In this document: piece by piece, positions 4,623 to 6,755 of the stretch | How positions within the stretch are numbered: the stretch's first letter is position 1 | Layout of the letters: every line of letters starts with the position of its first letter | Assembly (NCBI GenBank): GCA_900556285.1 | Contig: USOF01000061.1 | Span: 1 to 6,755 of the forward strand | Direction of reading: 5' to 3' | Source of the DNA: an uncultured Collinsella sp. | Lineage (GTDB): Bacteria; Actinomycetota; Coriobacteriia; Coriobacteriales; Coriobacteriaceae | DNA length: 6,755 nt | Program-made: the position numbers and the translations under genes | The notes under the pieces: model-generated | What the model was told of the DNA's origin: nothing | Seen by the model: the letters and a program-made list of their open reading frames with translations, nothing else | Databases searched by the model: none

Positions 4623-6503
4623 ATGCTCAATAATCACGAGGTCAATCTAACCGACGAGGAGGCTGCCGCTGAGGTCGCCCGCGTCGCGAAGACCTACCCC
4701 GTGGTGCGTTTGCTGTCGGCCGATCAGATTAAGAGCGAGCCTAACTGCCTGCTCGCCGGCGATCGGTGTCCTTGTCTGCGCCAGTCGAGTCTTGAGGCTT
4801 TGGCAGACTCCGATGAGGTGTCGGAGCAACTGCTCAATGATGGTACCGAGTACCGCGCTCGCCTGCGCCCTCTGAAGGTCGAGGGCGAGCCTCACGTCTT
4901 GCTGATGGTGCGTCCGATTGATGAGCAAGAGGCCGCGGAAGAGGACCTTGTCTACACCGACGTGCTGACGAGCGTGCGCAACCGCCGATATTACGAGGAA
5001 AAGCTCCGTAGCGCCCGCATGAATGCCGGCGTTGCGATGATCGACGTTGATGATTTTAGGGCCTTCAACGATACGTGTGGCCGTCATGCCGGTGACCTTG
5101 CGCTCGGTGCTGTGGCGACAGCCATACGCAGCGGAATTCGTTCGACTGACGAGCTTGTGCGCTATGGCTGCGACAAGTTTGTGGTTGTCATGCCCAATAT
5201 TCCCTCCGATGACTTCACCCGTCGCCTGCATCAGGTGTCCGATGCCGTTCATTCCACGATTATTCCGGGCCATGAGTACGTGAGCTTGACGGCATGTGTT
5301 GGTGGCGTTCGCATTCATGGCGAGACGGTCGATGAGGGCGTTGGCCGCGCTGCTCAGTTACTGAGCCGCGCTAAGGCAAAAGCCGGTACGGTCGTGACCG
5401 ATGCCGATTCCATCGAGGCCTTCCAAAGCGAAAAGCCTTTGGTGCTTATCGCCGATGACTCCGAGATGAACCGAGCCATTCTCAGCGAGATGCTCAAGGA
5501 CGAGTATTGCATCCTCGAGGCCGATAACGATCGTACGGCGCTCGATATGGTCGACCGTTATGGCGATGAGTTGTCGCTCGTGCTGCTGGACATTGTCATG
5601 CCGGGCGCGAGCGGCTTTGAGGTACTGGCCGATCTGTCGCGCCGATCGGGTATCGACAATCTGCCTGTCATCATGATTTCGAGCGAAGATTCCGATGATA
5701 TGGTTCTGCGCGCGTACGAGCTGGGCGCCTCGGACTATATCAACCGCCCGTTTGACTCCCGTGTCGTGCGCCGCCGCGTAAGCAACACCATCCGCCTATA
5801 CGCCAAACAGCGCCGCCTGACGAACCTGCTGTCCCAGCAGTACAACGAGCGTGTCAAGAGCAGTCGCATGCTCATCGATATCATGGCCGGCGTCATGGAG
5901 CTTCGCAACGGCGAGAGCGGCAGGCACGTTACGAACATCGAGAAGCTGACCGAGCTGCTGCTTGGCTGTCTGGTCCAGCGTAGCGGCACGATCTCCCTCG
6001 ACAATGAGGAACGCTCCACGATCGCCCTGGTTTCGGCGCTGCACGATATCGGCAAGATGTCGATTGACGATGCGATTCTCAACAAGCCCGGACGCCTTAC
6101 GCCCGAGGAGTTTGAGATTATGAAGACGCATACCACGATCGGCGCCGACATGCTGCGTGAGCTGGGTAGTCATCACGCCGGCAATGCGCTTATGGAATAT
6201 GCGTACCAGATTGCGCGTTGGCACCACGAGCGCTGGGACGGCAAGGGTTATCCCGATGGCCTTAAGGGCGACGATATCCCCATCGCCGCGCAGGTGGTCT
6301 CGGTGGCTGACGTGTACGATGCACTGACGAGCGTGCGCGTGTACAAGGACGCTATCCCGCACGAGGAGGCGATCCAGATGATCCTGGACGGTAAGTGCGG
6401 CACCTTTAACCCGCTGCTGCTCGATTGTCTGCTCGAGGTGCAAGACCAAATTGCCGAGACGTTGGCACGCCCCGCCGATGTCGTCGCGTTTCCTACGATT
6501 TAG
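4623..6503 (+). CDS. Degenerate GGDEF - receiver - HD-GYP signalling protein
   Basis: This 626-residue soluble protein probably degrades cyclic-di-GMP. Residues 1-108 are a small PAS-like region with C42, C49 and C51. A GGDEF domain (about 109-262) keeps the metal aspartates in IDVDDF (140-145), but its signature reads GCDKF (182-186), so cyclase activity is doubtful; the RxxD inhibitory site (R173-D176) stands exactly five residues before it. A receiver domain (272-393) has D278, D279, the phospho-acceptor D323 (LLDIVMPG) and S353, but the usual Lys is R375 (DYINRPFD). A helical linker leads to HD-GYP (about 412-612) with R434-H435, HDIGK (474-478), H503, HHERWDGKGYP (534-544) and D563/D566, all intact. 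The ATG at 4623 has AAAGGG (4611-4616) 6 nt upstream. No membrane segments are seen. The HPt gene starts 24 bp downstream, suggesting an operon and a phosphorelay. Confidence 0.93.
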   Translation: MLNNHEVNLTDEEAAAEVARVAKTYPVVRLLSADQIKSEPNCLLAGDRCPCLRQSSLEALADSDEVSEQLLNDGTEYRARLRPLKVEGEPHVLLMVRPIDEQEAAEEDLVYTDVLTSVRNRRYYEEKLRSARMNAGVAMIDVDDFRAFNDTCGRHAGDLALGAVATAIRSGIRSTDELVRYGCDKFVVVMPNIPSDDFTRRLHQVSDAVHSTIIPGHEYVSLTACVGGVRIHGETVDEGVGRAAQLLSRAKAKAGTVVTDADSIEAFQSEKPLVLIADDSEMNRAILSEMLKDEYCILEADNDRTALDMVDRYGDELSLVLLDIVMPGASGFEVLADLSRRSGIDNLPVIMISSEDSDDMVLRAYELGASDYINRPFDSRVVRRRVSNTIRLYAKQRRLTNLLSQQYNERVKSSRMLIDIMAGVMELRNGESGRHVTNIEKLTELLLGCLVQRSGTISLDNEERSTIALVSALHDIGKMSIDDAILNKPGRLTPEEFEIMKTHTTIGADMLRELGSHHAGNALMEYAYQIARWHHERWDGKGYPDGLKGDDIPIAAQVVSVADVYDALTSVRVYKDAIPHEEAIQMILDGKCGTFNPLLLDCLLEVQDQIAETLARPADVVAFPTI

Positions 6504-6510
6504 TTTGACC

Positions 6511-6517
6511 AAAGGAG
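6511..6517 (+). promoter_or_regulatory. Ribosome-binding site of the HPt gene
   Basis: AAAGGAG lies 10 nt before the ATG at 6528, within the 24-bp gap after the preceding stop codon. The short gap and the absence of any hairpin between the genes support co-transcription. An in-frame ATG at 6537 (residue 4) is further from the site and less likely. Confidence 0.65.
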
Positions 6518-6527
6518 TTTTTAATCC

Positions 6528-6755
6528 ATGATTTCCATGCGTGAGGCGTATGAGAAGATCGGCGCTAATTATGATGACGCGTGTGCTCGGCTGATGGGCG
6601 GGGAAATGCTTGCCCGCTTTGCCCTCAAGTTTTTAGATGACGAGAGCATGGACAAGCTGGAGGCTGCCATGGCGGCGGGAGACGCCGAGGAAGCGTTTAT
6701 GGCAGCGCACACGCTCAAGGGCGTGAGCCAGAACCTGGGATTCGATAATCTGTAC
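6528..6755 (+). CDS. HPt (histidine phosphotransfer) domain protein, N-terminal part (cut by window edge)
   Basis: The first 76 codons are present and the gene continues past the window. The protein opens MISMREAYEKIGANYDDACA, is helix-rich, and carries AAHTLKGVSQNLGFDNLY at 59-76, which matches the HPt signature HxLKGxxxxLG with the phosphorylatable histidine at H61. Such domains relay phosphate between receiver domains and histidine kinases. Placed directly after a receiver-containing HD-GYP protein, its likely partner is that receiver, though a kinase or another receiver may be fused beyond the edge. A stand-alone HPt protein would end at about 110-125 residues. The start is supported by the AAAGGAG site. 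Confidence 0.85.
   Translation, partial: MISMREAYEKIGANYDDACARLMGGEMLARFALKFLDDESMDKLEAAMAAGDAEEAFMAAHTLKGVSQNLGFDNLY

Noticed and set aside
5796..6512. 238-codon minus-strand open frame antisense to the HD-GYP domain
   Set aside because: The sense strand carries intact HD-GYP motifs throughout; the antisense frame shows no motif.

Overview
The window looks like a piece of chromosome from a gut actinobacterium of the class Coriobacteriia, most likely Collinsella or a close relative. This rests on the GC-rich codon use, the particular gene types (a methionine aminopeptidase with an N-terminal SEC-C motif, a DUF1846 protein, and a GGDEF/REC/HD-GYP hybrid) and general familiarity. No 16S rRNA or other marker is present, so the placement is an inference. 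I see no phage, plasmid, integrase, transposase, CRISPR, tRNA or rRNA genes.

Layout. Positions 1-3394 are transcribed leftward (minus strand). From right to left they carry a COG0731-type radical SAM protein (2612-3388), a perfect 20-bp inverted repeat (2504-2570), a type I methionine aminopeptidase (1564-2451) with a strong intrinsic terminator (1507-1554), a D-2-hydroxyacid dehydrogenase with a GTG start (497-1432), a 347-bp gene-free gap with two hairpins (352-447 and 462-489), and the N-terminus of a DUF1846 protein (1-149, cut by the window edge). A divergent intergenic region (3389-3613) separates these from rightward genes: an alpha/beta hydrolase (3614-4411), a 626-residue signalling protein (4623-6503) and the start of an HPt-domain protein (6528 to the edge).

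How the genes relate. The leftward genes look like single transcription units with unrelated housekeeping or metabolic roles. The aminopeptidase and the DUF1846 gene each have a recognisable -10 box, and the aminopeptidase has its own terminator. The rightward pair at the end forms one functional idea: the 626-residue protein joins a small Cys-containing N-terminal region, a degenerate GGDEF domain (GCDKF) that keeps its RxxD inhibitory site, a receiver domain and an intact HD-GYP phosphodiesterase domain. The HPt protein 24 bp downstream could feed phosphate to or from that receiver. The output is probably cyclic-di-GMP breakdown controlled by phosphorylation and nucleotide binding.

Most of the window is ordinary. 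The items most worth a second look are the nested 96-nt hairpin at 352-447, the perfect 20-bp inverted repeat at 2504-2570, and the degenerate GGDEF with a retained I-site coupled to an HPt gene. None of these amounts to clear evidence of a new system.
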